A program made the translations under genes and the position numbers. From Hyalella azteca (taxonomy: Eukaryota; Arthropoda; Malacostraca; Amphipoda; Hyalellidae): 64,000 bases of DNA. Each line of letters starts with the position of its first letter. Positions within the stretch are counted from its first letter, which is position 1. Under the pieces are notes generated by a model. That model did not search any database. It had not been told where the DNA came from and worked only from the letters and a program-made list of their open reading frames with translations. This document shows, in pieces, positions 45,541 to 56,994 of this stretch. The stretch covers positions 367,219 to 431,218 of the forward strand of contig NW_025937404.1 of NCBI RefSeq assembly GCF_000764305.2. Reading direction: 5' to 3'.

Positions 45541-46427
45541 GGGGAGCGTCTGGGCAAAATTTTATCTCAGCTGTTTACAGACGGATCACTCTGAAACTTG
45601 GTACACATATGTAAAACCGGAAAATAGACAGCTTTTATTCATGTCCATTTTTTCGAAAAAAATGAAAGAAAACGTGAAATTCTTAAAAAACGGCCAAAAA
45701 AGGGGGTACTGCAGAAATCTATCTCCTTCTAGATTTTTGAAGTTACAGCAATGAGACACATACCATTCAATTCACAATCAAAATATCTATCAATTCGTCG
45801 TAGCATTTTTTGAATTTCGAATTTTTGTGGATGTGGGAGCATTTTTCCCAAAATTTTTGAAAATTTTTAGATTTTCCCCAATTTCCCTTCCCTTTTTTCA
45901 AAATATTTTCAAGACTATAAAGAAATTGAAAAAAAGCTACATCAAATCCCTAGATATTTCAATTGCGAATTGAATGGTATATGTCTCATCACTGTAGCTT
46001 CAAAACTGTAGGAGGAGATAGGTTTGCAGTGACAATAAGTTAATTGTTCAGTAGAGCCTGACAAAGTCCCGGGCACCTCGAAATAAGCGTTCAAGGTGGT
46101 AAGAATGCAAGACTAGGCGATACTGGAGCTCAATTCCTGTCAAGGATGGTGTGAACGACGACACACAAACCCTCCTGTACAACTGTAGGCGGGTAACTGA
46201 AGCACATCGTATGTGGACTAGCTATTTAAGTATGCTACCGGGAATTTTCTCCTATCCTAAATGTGAAAGAACTCCACCACCCCCCACCCTTTCGTGATTT
46301 GTCGTGAACGCATAAATCAACTTACAGAGATGATTTTGGTACCGTTGAATAGAGTAGAATGTCAGCTTTAAGACGAGACTAAAAACCAGAAAAGCCAAAA
46401 TTAAAAAATTTTGGCCAGACGCTCCCC
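45541..46427. mobile_element. 887-bp piggyBac-like non-autonomous element, flanked by TTAA
   Basis: Terminal inverted repeats GGGGAGCGTCTGGGCAAAAT and AAATTTTGGCCAGACGCTCC.CC are flanked by TTAA on both sides (45537-45540, 46428-46431), the piggyBac target duplication. Internal inverted blocks (GAGACACATACCATTCAATT against AATTGAATGGTATATGTCTC) make it fold back. Related sequence is at 54560-55400 and 55915-56986. No transposase. Confidence 0.88.
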
Positions 46428-46434
46428 TTAACCG

Positions 46435-47090
46435 TAGAATCTCTAATAACCCCATCAGCGCAATAATAGTATATATAGAACGAGCAAAATCTGTCATTTA
46501 ACACTAATATTTGTTTACTTCATATGTCCAATTACTGAGGACTTGGTTATTCACCACTTGCCTCACGTCCGGACTGAATATTGCCTCACGTCCGGACCGG
46601 ACGGTCTACAGAAGGTAAACAAACACAAACGATGTTCACCAGTTCGTATAAGAAATTTGTAGAAAATTTCTTCGAAAATAAATTTCTAGATTATTGCTTT
46701 CACAAAATTTCCATATCAAGGAAAATCATAGATTATTGATGGATAATTAAATGCATATTAATTATCAAGTATTATACATTTTCTGTCTCTTGTCTCTTGA
46801 CAAAATGTATGTGCGCACTATGCCGACGCTTGCGCGCGCTGCGCCGACGCTTGCGCGTGCAAGCAGGGATGGCCAGAAGTTGCACCAACTGTGCGCTGCA
46901 ATAGCTTGAAAAAAGTCAAAATGCGCAGGAAAATTCACTGAAAACATACATAATCCTGAGTGTGTAAGCTGTAGCCTGTAAGTGTAACATAAATTTGTAC
47001 CTAGGAGTTTGCCACTATGGTCCTAGGTAGTAGGTACATAAAACTCAATGGTGATATAATGACTAGTAATTCATTTGATTATATTAATTC
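46435..47090. other. No gene; small GC-rich repeat
   Basis: 46555-46605 has two copies of TTGCCTCACGTCCGGAC; 46820-46860 repeats GCGCCGACGCTTGCGCG. Otherwise unassigned. Confidence 0.4.
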
Positions 47091-48370
47091 AACTATGTCA
47101 TAATGACATGTAGCATAATAATATTATTATTATTACACCTGAAGATTTTGCAAGTTAATATTTCCTCCTTTTTGGTGGCGATGCACTTCCCACAAATGGG
47201 ACGCTTGCATTTGTTGCAGTGTTTGCTTGTTTTATTCCTCATAGTCTTTGCATGTTTTACAGCACAGTTCTGTTGCTCCATTGATACTAGAGGTTGTAAT
47301 TCTTCTATTTCTGCTTCATCATTATTGTCAAATTAATTTTTTACAGTTTCTTGTGTTAAGATTTTGTGAACTTTTTCTGTGAGTATCAATAAAATGTTTG
47401 GCCTGTTCACTCTGGTTTCAAGTACTTTATTATTTATAAACAATAACAGCATTTATTACAGTGAAGCATAGAACATTAGAAAACACTTGCAATGGCCACT
47501 GTCTTGATGAATGATGGGACAGTGCATGAATAATGACGTGCCTACTGGTCTAGGACATTGACACCAATCTCTGTATGATTGTAGAAGTAAACAGTTTTAG
47601 GAGTTTTCTTACGGTTGTCAGAGCAAAATACTGAGTTATGGAGATTGCTGAGGTGCTGAGCAAAAGAACATTCTTTGAAGTTTTTGCCTGATCCTATACC
47701 TACTGTTAGTCATATTTCTGGTTTGTAATATCATTGTCGAATGGAGCAGAGCTTTCATCATCTTGATAGTTGGTAGAATTTTTCTTAATTGTTCCTATTA
47801 TATTGGTTTTCTTAGCTTCAAATTTCTCCACTAATTTTAATGATGTGAAAAGTTATCAGTGATCACGTTTGTCCTTTCGATACATACAAATTCACCAGTT
47901 TCAAGACATCATGCGTGGGGAGAAAGATGCATTCAGGTTGATGAACAACCTTTCCTAAGTAGGTAAATCCATTCAATATATACCCAGACTTGCTGTCAGC
48001 TGCTAACCAAAATTTAAGCACAAAGTCATCAGGTTTACTTAACAATGCATTGTGTGAACGGATATCTGGCTTTTGTAGGAATGAGTTGATCATAAATTGT
48101 GATGTTTTCATCCAAAATATAGCAAACCTTGCAGTTTTCTATAAATTGGTTGCAAATAGAGTATGCAATAATAAATTCATCTGTTTGAAGTCTCTCAGTT
48201 CGTGTGGAGCAAGGCAAAGAAGGAGACTATTTGTTCAATCCTGCTGTCCAAAGGTTATATATGAAACGCTCTCTAATGTTCTTGTGACAAGTCTGAACAC
48301 AATGTTTCTAATGTGCACTGTCTTGTAACATGTAACTTCAATGGTCTTTTCCATCTGTATGCTATGTGAA
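47090..48370 (-). pseudogene. Decayed piggyBac (PGBD/DDE_Tnp_1_7) transposase
   Basis: On the minus strand, in order: CNQFIENCKVCYILDENITI (about 48160) with the conserved DE..T.Y.Q entry of the catalytic core, then KPDDFVLKFWLAADSKSGYI (about 48010) and LNGFTYLGK. Further down comes the C-terminal Cys-rich domain KTSKHCNKCKRPICGKC (about 47220). These are the landmarks of piggyBac transposases. The reading shifts frame at least twice and has stops between the core and the Cys domain, so it is inactive. The flanking GAGGTCGTTTCAACCTCACG and TTAA near 48622-48656 are likely its terminus on the 5' side. Confidence 0.8.
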
Positions 48371-48621
48371 AATGAAATCAAAGTAAATCTACCATGAGGT
48401 CACAATGACCTCATGGTGCATGGAGCCTTGGAGATACCTATAGCACTCGATTGTACTGAATACATTTGATTTAACCTATAGCACTCGATTGTACTGAATA
48501 CATTTGATGTATCAAATTGCTATTACGTAATCATATATACATTAATGAAAAATAAGTCATAAAATTTTGTGTAAATCATATGAACCATTTGCATTTTATG
48601 CCCATTTGAAAATGTGATATG

Positions 48622-48656
48622 AGGTCGTTTCAACCTCACGGTGCTTCTAGTGTTAA
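48622..48656. repeat. Likely terminus of the piggyBac relic
   Basis: GAGGTCGTTTCAACCTCACG, then GTGCTTCTAGTGTTAA. It has a short palindrome and a terminal TTAA, and resembles 38707-38800 in inverse orientation. The matching opposite terminus was not found with certainty. Confidence 0.5.
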
Positions 48657-48659
48657 CTT

Positions 48660-49350
48660 CAAAAGAAATATGCTTGATAGGATAAGAACATGGATTCTAA
48701 TTCTCCAGGGCCCACAGAATTAGCAGAAATATTTGAAGGATTGAGGGAAATCAAGTGGGAGACATGATTAAGGAGCTCTGTAGGATGTCTTTGACTTCAG
48801 CCTGGCAAACAGAAATGCAGATGGCTACAGTTGGCACTAGTAAATCAATACAATCAGATGATGATGTGCTTTAGCTTGGAGTTGGTCAGTTGGGGAGCCT
48901 CAGTTGGGGAGCCTCAGTTGGAGGAGTCAGGAGAGTTAGTTTCCAGTTATGAAGGAAATAAAGGCAAGCCTACTGCCAGACCCCAGTCATAGCCAGATTG
49001 AATATTTGGTCAAGAAGAAAAGTTTTGACTCTGCAACTCAGAGACCTGATTTATCAGATAGTGAGAGCCCAATGTGGCCATTACCAAGCAGATCTATGAC
49101 AAGTTTGGCAGATGAGTCTATCTTTGAAGGTCAGACTGTTGATGATGTAGAAGTAGGTATACAAGTACATTCAAGATCTTTCTTTACCAGCTCTTTCAAA
49201 TTCACAGCCTAAAGCTACTGTATCCCAATCAGTTGAGAGTAAAGCAACTGGCAGCCAAAATCAGATCCCAGGTAAGAGATCTGAATCTGCAGATCACTTG
49301 CAAGCTGTTGTCTCTAAACTAAACAATATCTGGGCAGATTGCTATACAAA
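48660..49350. other. Unassigned, partly open stretch before the LINE
   Basis: Open pieces such as 48949-49212 (acidic, with SESPMWPLPSRSMTSLADES) look protein-derived but match no family I can name. It could be ORF1 or a 5' piece of the LINE that follows, or another element. Confidence 0.35.
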
Positions 49351-49476
49351 TTGAGTCAGTGCGGTGTGCGGGGTAAAATTCTTAGATGACTGCATGCCTA
49401 TTTGGCTGACCGCTCCTTCCAGGTGCAATTTAAAGTTGAAATGTCAAACTTGAAATCAATCAAATCTGGTGTCCCC

Positions 49477-50523
49477 TAGAGATGCGACGTAAAAAAAACA
49501 CTCGTGTTTTGTTTAATAAAAAACATCAGCCTAAAAAAACATGTTTTTTATTGTTTTTTTTTTAGAAAAGCATAAATAAATGCAAATAAATCCATAATCA
49601 CTTTACCTGAGGGCCACAGGATGATAGGTGACAGGTCTATGCTGTATCTTAAAATTTCTAATATCATTGAATGACAGTGAAGTCATTTGTATTGCATCAT
49701 AGCTACTTGCCTATTGCATCATCTTTCAATAAACGTATATAGGGCATAACCTACAATTGATCAACGATGCCAATAATGAACCTGCTGCATTGCCATCAGC
49801 CTCAGTAAAATGGCCGCGATTGTTAACAACTGCAGGCTTAAACCAAGAGCATCAAAACAAGTCAGACCGTGACACTGACAGCCATATGGACATGGATGAT
49901 GTTCATGACCCTGATGGAGATCAACAAGAAGATACTCTTCCAAGTCTTGGTGATACAGTGATAAGTGATAGTGACTCTGAGTGAATCATGCCTCACGAGT
50001 CATGGTGAGTGATGCTGACTCGATGAGGCACGTGACCCACGTCACATACCACAAGTGACTTCAATATGTTTACTTGAAATGGAGTACTTTTTTTAGATGA
50101 TTTTATTTTTTCTACAGATTTTGATATCAGAGTCTGGTATCTGGTTGGGAGGGACTGAGTCATAGTCTTAGACTCATAGGTCATGGTGAGTGACTGAAAA
50201 TGGAATGCTTTGAAAATATTTATTTTTTGTATTTTTTGCATACTTTGATTTTTGAGTACAATAAGGAAATGAAAAATTTGTTTATTTACCCTTTTAAGCT
50301 TTGAACTAGAAGTATTAGGCTTGATAAATTATAAATCACACATGAGATATGTTAAATAAGATTTAAAAACACATCATTTCAATGTATATTAAGGGTATAG
50401 ATATATTGATCCCAAATAAATACACGAAAGAAAAAAAAACAATAAAAAAAAAACACAAAAAAATGTCTTTTTTTTTACTAAAAAACACACTCTGAAAAAA
50501 AAAACGTTTTATTTGCATCTCTA
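49477..50523. mobile_element. 1.05-kb hAT-like element inserted in the RT domain of LINE copy B
   Basis: The ends TAGAGATGC and GCATCTCTA fit the hAT terminal pattern. The flanks GTGTCCCC (49469-49476) and CTGTCCCC (50526-50533) are a 7/8 target duplication, with two extra bases GA at the right. Excising it rejoins the LINE motif SGVP with QGAILSP. Subterminal A/T-homopolymer strings AAAAAACA are inverted at both ends. Inside, 49757-49984 is an open acidic reading of unknown origin. Confidence 0.8.
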
Positions 50524-50877
50524 GACTGTCCCCCAAGGGGCCATTCTCTCCCCATTGTTATTCAACATAATGATGAGGGATCTCCCAAGACTCCCATCAC
50601 TGCCAGGAGTATCTGTTGCTGACTATGCTAATGATATCTTTTTCACTGCCAGCCCAGACATAAATACTGCCAGTGCCAGACTATAGTCACAACTCTCCTG
50701 TTTTTCAACTGGACTAAAAGCTGGTACCTGATACTCAATCTTTCGAAGACTAAATGCACATGCTTCACAAACAAGCAACTCAAACCTCCTCCACTGAATG
50801 TAGATAGAACTATTCTAGAATAGGTGCAGATCAATTAATTTCTGGGTGTGGTTGTTGATGCTCCCCATCTGAGATGG

Positions 50878-51257
50878 CCAGGGTGCAGAAAGGGTGAATA
50901 TCAAGAGATATTTGGTGATGCTTCAGCAGCAAAATTTACGCCTTCTGAAGAACTTGCCGACACATTTGGATTGAAATTATTGCATTTTGAGAATTACTGC
51001 AAATCTGAAATATTGCAAGCACACACAGTAAGGTTTCATGGACACTGGATGGATCAGGATGCAGTGAAGCTTGTCTGGAAATCATATGCAAAGTGTGTAA
51101 GTGTTGCTGTGCATGGAGAGTAAGGGATATACTGTCGAAGGTGCTTGCAGCACTTTCTTATGAAAATTTACCAGTGACGGATCTTGAAAATGGCTGGCGA
51201 CGCTTCGGGCTAAAAATCCATATCTTGGCGACGCTTCTTGCACCCTCTGCACCCTGG
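50878..51257. mobile_element. 380-bp MITE with 8-bp target duplication TGAGATGG
   Basis: The ends CCAGGGTGCAGA and TCTGCACCCTGG are a perfect 12-bp inverted repeat, flanked by TGAGATGG on both sides (50870-50877, 51258-51265). It lies in the post-RT part of LINE copy B; excision restores LRW followed by QPQIT. About 80 codons stay open from 50890 to 51120. A related end is at 8943-9020. Confidence 0.9.
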
Positions 51258-51583
51258 TGAGATGGCAACCCCAAATAACTTCCCTTGACCTCTCTTGCAT
51301 CCCAATAATCAACCTAGTCAAACTGAACATCATACAAAATAACTGCCTCCAAATAGCACTGGGTTGCAGAATGACCACACCAGTATCATCCATGGAAATA
51401 GAAGCCAACATTCCTCCTCTGACCATCCACAGGCATGAAGTGGCATGCAAGTATTAATACTGCATTATTAAACTACCCATGTGTCCCATTGTTAAAGAAC
51501 TACTTCACAATAATCCCCCACAAGCTGCTAACCTCAGAACATCCAACTTGCCTTCATTTGTGTCCAACATCAAGTCTATTTTT

Positions 51584-51915
51584 ACAACACTTCTCTTTAA
51601 CTTCACTTCTTGTTTGTCTGTCTGTCTGCTACAAATATTATAATCAAAATTTAACACACTTCTACTTATCCTATAGATATGAAATTTTGCACACTTGCAC
51701 AAGGTTGGAGACAATGCATGAATCAAATGATAAAATAAATGATTTAATTTTTTTCACTATTAAAAAAATTGAAAAAATAATTTTGTCAGCTACAAATCTT
51801 ATAACTGATATTTGACACACTTTTACCTGCCCATTTAGTTAATATTCGAAAATAAAATGAAAAATTCATTGTACATCTGTAACATTGGAGACACTGGATT
51901 CTTTAGAAGTGTTGT
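51584..51915. mobile_element. ACAACACTTC-family repeat, copy 3
   Basis: Bounded by ACAACACTTC and GAAGTGTTGT. The interior has the shared TTTAACTTCACTTCTTG, GTCTGTCTGTCTGCTACA and GGAGACAATGCATGAATCAA. It interrupts LINE copy B. Confidence 0.85.
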
Positions 51916-51948
51916 CTTTGAAAAGTAATTTTTAAACGTATATTTTTT

Positions 51949-52404
51949 ACAACACTTCTCTTTAACTTCACTTCTTGTTTGTCTGTGTCTGCTACAAATC
52001 TTATAATCAAAATTTAACACACTTCTATCCTATTGATATGAAATTTTGCACACTTGCGTAAAATTGGAGACAGTGCATGAATCAATTGACAGAAGAAACA
52101 GTTTGAAAAATTAAAAATTTTTTTCTCTCAATGTTGACAATATTGAAAAAATAATTGTCAGCTACAAATCTTAAAACTGATATTTGACACACTTTTACCT
52201 GTCCAGTTGATCTGAAAATTTGCACACTTGTGTGAAGTTGGAGGCAATGCATGAATCAATTGACAGAATAGATAATTTTGAATAAGTTTTTTAATTATTA
52301 CAAAAAAATTGAAAAAAGTAATGTTTTTTAATATTTGAAAATAAAATGAGAAATTCATTGTACATGTGTAACATTGAAGACACTGGATTCTTTAGAAGTG
52401 TTGT
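51949..52404. mobile_element. ACAACACTTC-family repeat, copy 4
   Basis: A second copy directly downstream of copy 3, same orientation, 33 bases apart; about 455 bp with two internal units. The tandem placement could be two insertions or one duplicated element. Confidence 0.85.
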
Positions 52405-52463
52405 ATTTAAAAAGTAATTTTTATATGTAAATTATTTCTTCTCTAGAGATCAATGTTCCTTAA

Positions 52464-52995
52464 CCCTTTAGCGGGCAAGCATTGAAATATCCAGAAATTA
52501 AAATTTCAGAAACCATTTCAAGAAAGTAAAAAGTATTATACAATATATTTATTTATATGAATTTTTGCAAATTTTGCCAATTGAAGGTTTAAATCACACT
52601 TGAAGAATTCAATAAATGCAGTCAGTACACAAAATTTTTCTTTATAATTAAAATTCAGTTTATGCAAATGAAAAATTAGAAACCTAAAAATTTAATTTAA
52701 TTGAATTTAATCAAGTTGCCAAAATAAATAAATATATATATTGATACTTCCAAATTTTGAAGAAAATGCGGAAAGAGCGTCAATTCTATTGTCTGAGTCA
52801 AAACCTTCATTTAAATGCTCATATTTCAATTTTTGGACTTTGCAGCTGGTGATGCTATAGATAGAATGATGGTCAGATGATTAGTGATTGACTGAGGCCT
52901 TATAAGGATGCCTCAAAAACAAACAGGAAGCTGTGGTGAGGCTTTTTGTGATGCGATTTCAAGTGATCATGTATGGTAACTTACCCGTGAAAGGG
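52464..52995. mobile_element. 532-bp piggyBac-like MITE flanked by TTAA
   Basis: The ends CCCTTTAGCGGGCAAG and ACTTACCCGTGAAAGGG are inverted repeats in the CCCTTT..CGGG style of many piggyBac MITEs, flanked by TTAA (52460-52463, 52996-52999). It interrupts LINE copy B just before its RNase H part. Confidence 0.85.
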
Positions 52996-54048
52996 TTAAT
53001 TACTCGCATTGTCTTTGATCTCCCCAATACCCCCATGGCTCAACATTCAGAGCTACAGTCTGACTTTTCCATTTCTACAGTGTCCACCACTTCTCCCCAG
53101 GCTGCTCAACAAATCTATGCAGACCATGTACAATCAAAATGCTCAGGACACAATGCTGCATTCATAGATGGGTCTCACTACTCACCAGCCCCTTCAACAT
53201 TGGCAGCTCTGCACATTCCTTCCAAGGGCATCTTGCTTAACTGGAAACTGCGTCCTGAAGTGGAAATTTTAGAGTCTTTTGCAATTTTAGAGTCGTTTGC
53301 AATCCATGAAGCTCTCAACTTGTCCCTAACAAACCTCTTGCCTGCAGATTAACTAGTTATTTTCACACTCTCAAATCATCTATATTTCTAATCGGTAACA
53401 GAAAACCTGACAGCTATCTGCACCTCATATTTGAAATCCAAACTAAACTAATGGCTTTACTTTACTTCCAAGTAGTTATCTTGCAATTCATTCGTGGACA
53501 CAAGGGTATCAAAGGCAATGAGGCAGCTGACCTTGCAGCAGCAGAGGCAAATTCCTTGAGTTACCATACCATAACTACCCTATAAATTGAGCTGGTAAAG
53601 CAGCTACATTTCAAGGTCAAGTCAGAATGGAATAATACTTATGGGACAGTACTACAAATTCAGGAAGGGTTCTCTTTATTAGATCAATTAAAGATGAAGT
53701 TGGCAGTTGGCCATGGGCCTTCAATAAAAATTGGGTCATTGGGACTGCCTTAGCCATACTTTGAACTGGGCATGCCAGGGTTAGAGCACATCTTGCTCCT
53801 TTCAAGTTAGTGGACAGCCCCTTGTGCTCTTGTGAGATGCCCCAAACCATCCAACACTTCCTGCTTCATTGTCCAATTTGTGCCTCTGCTCATACTAACC
53901 TTAGTAACTTGCTAACCCAACTTAATGTCCCTGTTAATTTAAAAAACTTGCTTGGATTGGGTCCGTATTTGGGTGCCATTCAGGATTCAATTGTTGAAGC
54001 AGTGGCCACCTTTTTAAGGGGACAGTCTCCCTCTTTTGAAAACTTTTT

Positions 54049-54520
54049 ACAACACTTCTCTTTAACTTCACTTCTTGTTTGTCTGTCTGTCTGCTACAAA
54101 TCTTGTAATCGAAATTTAACACACTTCTACTTATCCTATCGATCTGAAATTTTGCATACTTGTTTAGAGTTGGAGACAATGCATGAATCAAATGTCAAAA
54201 TAAATGATTTTGAAAATTAAATTTTTTTTTTCAATATTAAAAAAATTGAAAAAATAATTTTGTCAGCTCCAAATCTTATAACTGATATTTGACACACTTT
54301 TACCTGTCTAATTGATCTGAAATTTTGCACACTTGTGTGAAGTCAGAGGCAATGCATGAATCAATTAATGGAATAAGTAATTTTGAAAAAAATTATATAT
54401 TAAAAAAATTTTATATTTAAAAAAAATTGAAAAATTAATTTTTATAATATTCAAAAATTAAATGAGAAATTCATGGTACATCTTTAAGATTAGAGACACT
54501 GGATTCTTTGGAAGTGTTTT
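54049..54520. mobile_element. ACAACACTTC-family repeat, copy 5
   Basis: Starts ACAACACTTCTCTTTAAC right after the LINE C-terminus and ends GAAGTGTTTT, one end mutated. It abuts a truncated piggyBac-like element. Confidence 0.8.
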
Positions 54521-54559
54521 CCTTAAAAAGTAATTTTTAAACATATATTATTCATTTAT

Positions 54560-55400
54560 AAATCGATCGTTTGAAACTTGGTACACAATGTAAAACAGAA
54601 ATCTAAGAACTTTTTGTTCCTGTCAATTTTTTGAAAAAATGAAAGAAAACATGAAATTCATAGAAAACAGCAAAAAGGGGATACTTTAAAAATAAATCTC
54701 CTCCTACAGATATTGTGCTACAACATCAAGACACGTATCATTCAATTTGTAACGATCATATCTAAAATCCATCTGATCATTTTTTTGAATTTTGAATTTG
54801 TTCGGGAGGAGGGGGGATTTTCCAAAATTTTTTAAATATTCCCCCCTCCGTCCTGCCTTTTTGCGAAATATAATCAAAACTATAACAAAATAAAAAAAGA
54901 CTGGATGGTTTCTAAAGATTTTATTTACGAATCAAATGGTATAGGTCGAATCAAATGGTATAGGTTGAATCAAATGGTATAGGTCTCATCGCTGTAGCTT
55001 CAAAACTCTAGGAGATAAGTGTGCAGTGACAATAAGTTAACTTTTCAGTAGGGCCCGACAAAGTCGCACGCGCCTCAAAATAGACATTCAAGGGTGCAAG
55101 GTTGCAAGACTAGATGATACTGGAGCTCAATTTCTGTCAAGAATGGTGCAAACGACGGCATGAGAACCATCCTGTACGACTGCAGGTGGATAACAAGCAC
55201 AGCATGTTCAGACTAGCTATTTAAGTGTGCAACTGGTAATTTTGGCCTATCTTAAATGTTAAAGAACACCACCACCCCTAACTCTTTCACGATCTGTCGT
55301 GAATGGTTTTGGTACCATTAAATGCGTCAGAATGTAAGCTTTAAGATGAGTAAGAAAACCGAAAAAGTCAAAATTTTCAATTTTAGGGAAGACGCTCCCC
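54560..55400. mobile_element. 5'-truncated piggyBac-like element (relative of 45541-46427)
   Basis: Sequence from GAAACTTGGTACACA onward follows 45591-46427 block by block and ends GACGCTCCCC plus TTAA (55401-55404). The left terminus is missing. TCAAATGGTATAGGT is repeated three times at about 54935-54985. Confidence 0.8.
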
Positions 55401-55404
55401 TTAA

Positions 55405-55910
55405 TCTCAACCAACATGCTCAATGTAGTTTGATTATCTTTATTATGATCCAGGCAATATTACTAACCATTAGTAGACTAAGAGTGACTACTACATATTT
55501 GAACTAAAAACCTAGATTAAAACTATTTTCCCAACACAAACGTGTCACCTGTTATGGAAAAAGGAGCACTTAATGCGGTCTCAATAGATTTAGGACAGTC
55601 TAGAATTATTTAGGCAGTGACTGCCTCATGTGAGGGGTGCTATTTTTTCCTTCATTACCAAACTATTCCTATTCTCCTTCATAGCCCTGCCCACAGGAGG
55701 TCATGTTTTTTCTCTCGTTTGAGAGTGTAGAGTAGAATCTTGCCTTGGCTGCTAGATCAAAGGAAGCTCCAGGCTTGCTCCCCCCAGGCTGGACATTTGG
55801 TAAATTATATAATTCCAATCTGATGCGCAGGTTAGGGCATGGATACTACAACTAACTGAGCTGGGAATGGAGTGAGACTCTGTCAGTGTGGTGATCTCTC
55901 AAACCAACCT
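55405..55910. other. No recognisable feature
   Basis: Spacer between two TTAA-type elements. Nothing assigned. Confidence 0.4.
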
Positions 55911-55914
55911 TTAA

Positions 55915-56986
55915 GGGGACCGGCTACCCTAAAATTTTCATTTTGGCGTTTTTCGGTTTTTGTGCTCATCTGAAAGCTGGAATTCTGCTCTTTCCAATGG
56001 TATCACTGCCATCGCTGTACGCCAATATTTACGTTCATGACGTCTCTTTAAAGGGAAGCGGGTGAGAGAGTTCTTTAAGTAATTAGATATAAAGTAATTA
56101 GCTGCTGAAATCTTTGAATATAGTTTCTACTTGAGTTGTGCTGCAGTTACATGCTTAGTTTCACCTTAAAGCTGACATTCTGAGCTTTCCAACGATACTA
56201 CTGCGATCCATCTACGGCAATATTGACGCAGATGGCCGGGCTTTAATGGGGGGCGGGGGGTGGAGTTCCTTAACTAAATAGACCTAAGAAAATTAGAGCG
56301 GCAAGACTACATATCTTGGTGTATCTGGCATCTGAGCTCAGTTACCCTCCTAACATTGTACGTAGAGTTGCGCTACAAGTTGCTGCTAGCATCCTTGAAC
56401 GGATTAAGCTACAGAAGCTTTTAGTTTGGGATCCATGCTACATTGAGTGCCTATTTCGAGGCGCACGGGACTTTGTCGCGCCGTCCTGAAAAGTTCAACT
56501 TATTGTCACGGAAAACCTATCTCCTCCTACAGTTTTCAAGCTACAGCAATGAGACATACACCATTCGATTCGTAGGGAAATTACCTAAAAATTTGATGAT
56601 CATTTTTTTTGGATTTCTGTCTGGTTTGTTTTTTATATGGGGGAGAAGGGGGGGGAGGGGGGAAAAATGAGAAAAATGGGATAAAACGCGCCTAAATAAA
56701 AAACTAAGGGGAAAATGAGAAAAGTGATCATCAAATTTTTAGGTATGGTCCTTGCAAACCGAATGATACGTGTCTCGATGTTGTAGGATGATATTTGTAG
56801 GAGGAGATAGATTTTCTAAAGTACCCCTTTTTAGCCGTTTTCTATGAATTTCACGTTTTCTATCAAATTTTTTGAAAAATTCATAGAAGCAAAATGTTCT
56901 TATTTTTACATTTTACGTATATATGTGAAGTTTCATGATGATCGGATAATAACTGTAGAAGTTTTTCCGGAGGGTAGCCGGTCCCC
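55915..56986. mobile_element. 1.07-kb piggyBac-like element with 16-bp perfect termini
   Basis: The ends GGGGACCGGCTACCCT and AGGGTAGCCGGTCCCC are perfect inverted repeats flanked by TTAA (55911-55914, 56987-56990). The interior shares the CTATCTCCTCCTACAG, CAATGAGACATACACCATTC and AAAAATTTGATGATCA blocks, several in inverted pairs, with the elements at 45541 and 54560. Termini differ from those, so it is a related subfamily. It lies about 660 bp upstream of the MDN1 start. Confidence 0.9.
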
Positions 56987-56994
56987 TTAATTTG

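Larger units (their letters stand above)
49353..54035 (+). pseudogene. LINE remnant (copy B), RT to C-terminus, broken by several insertions
   Basis: The LINE pieces are 49353-49476, 50526-50877, 51258-51583 and 53000-54035. In order they read a reverse transcriptase (GKILR.LHAYLADRSFQVQF, SGVP, then QGAILSPLLFNIMM and VADYANDIFF), post-RT sequence, an RNase H (GHKGIKGNEAADLAAAEA), and a C-terminal Cys-His motif (CSCEMPQTIQHFLLHCP). The catalytic box is YAND instead of YADD, and there are stops, so it is dead. The type is jockey/I-like. Copy A at 8005-8950 is a relative. Confidence 0.85.

Noticed and set aside
52933..53352. Continuous 139-aa gene
   Set aside because: It is a fusion of the right end of a TTAA MITE and the RNase H part of LINE copy B.
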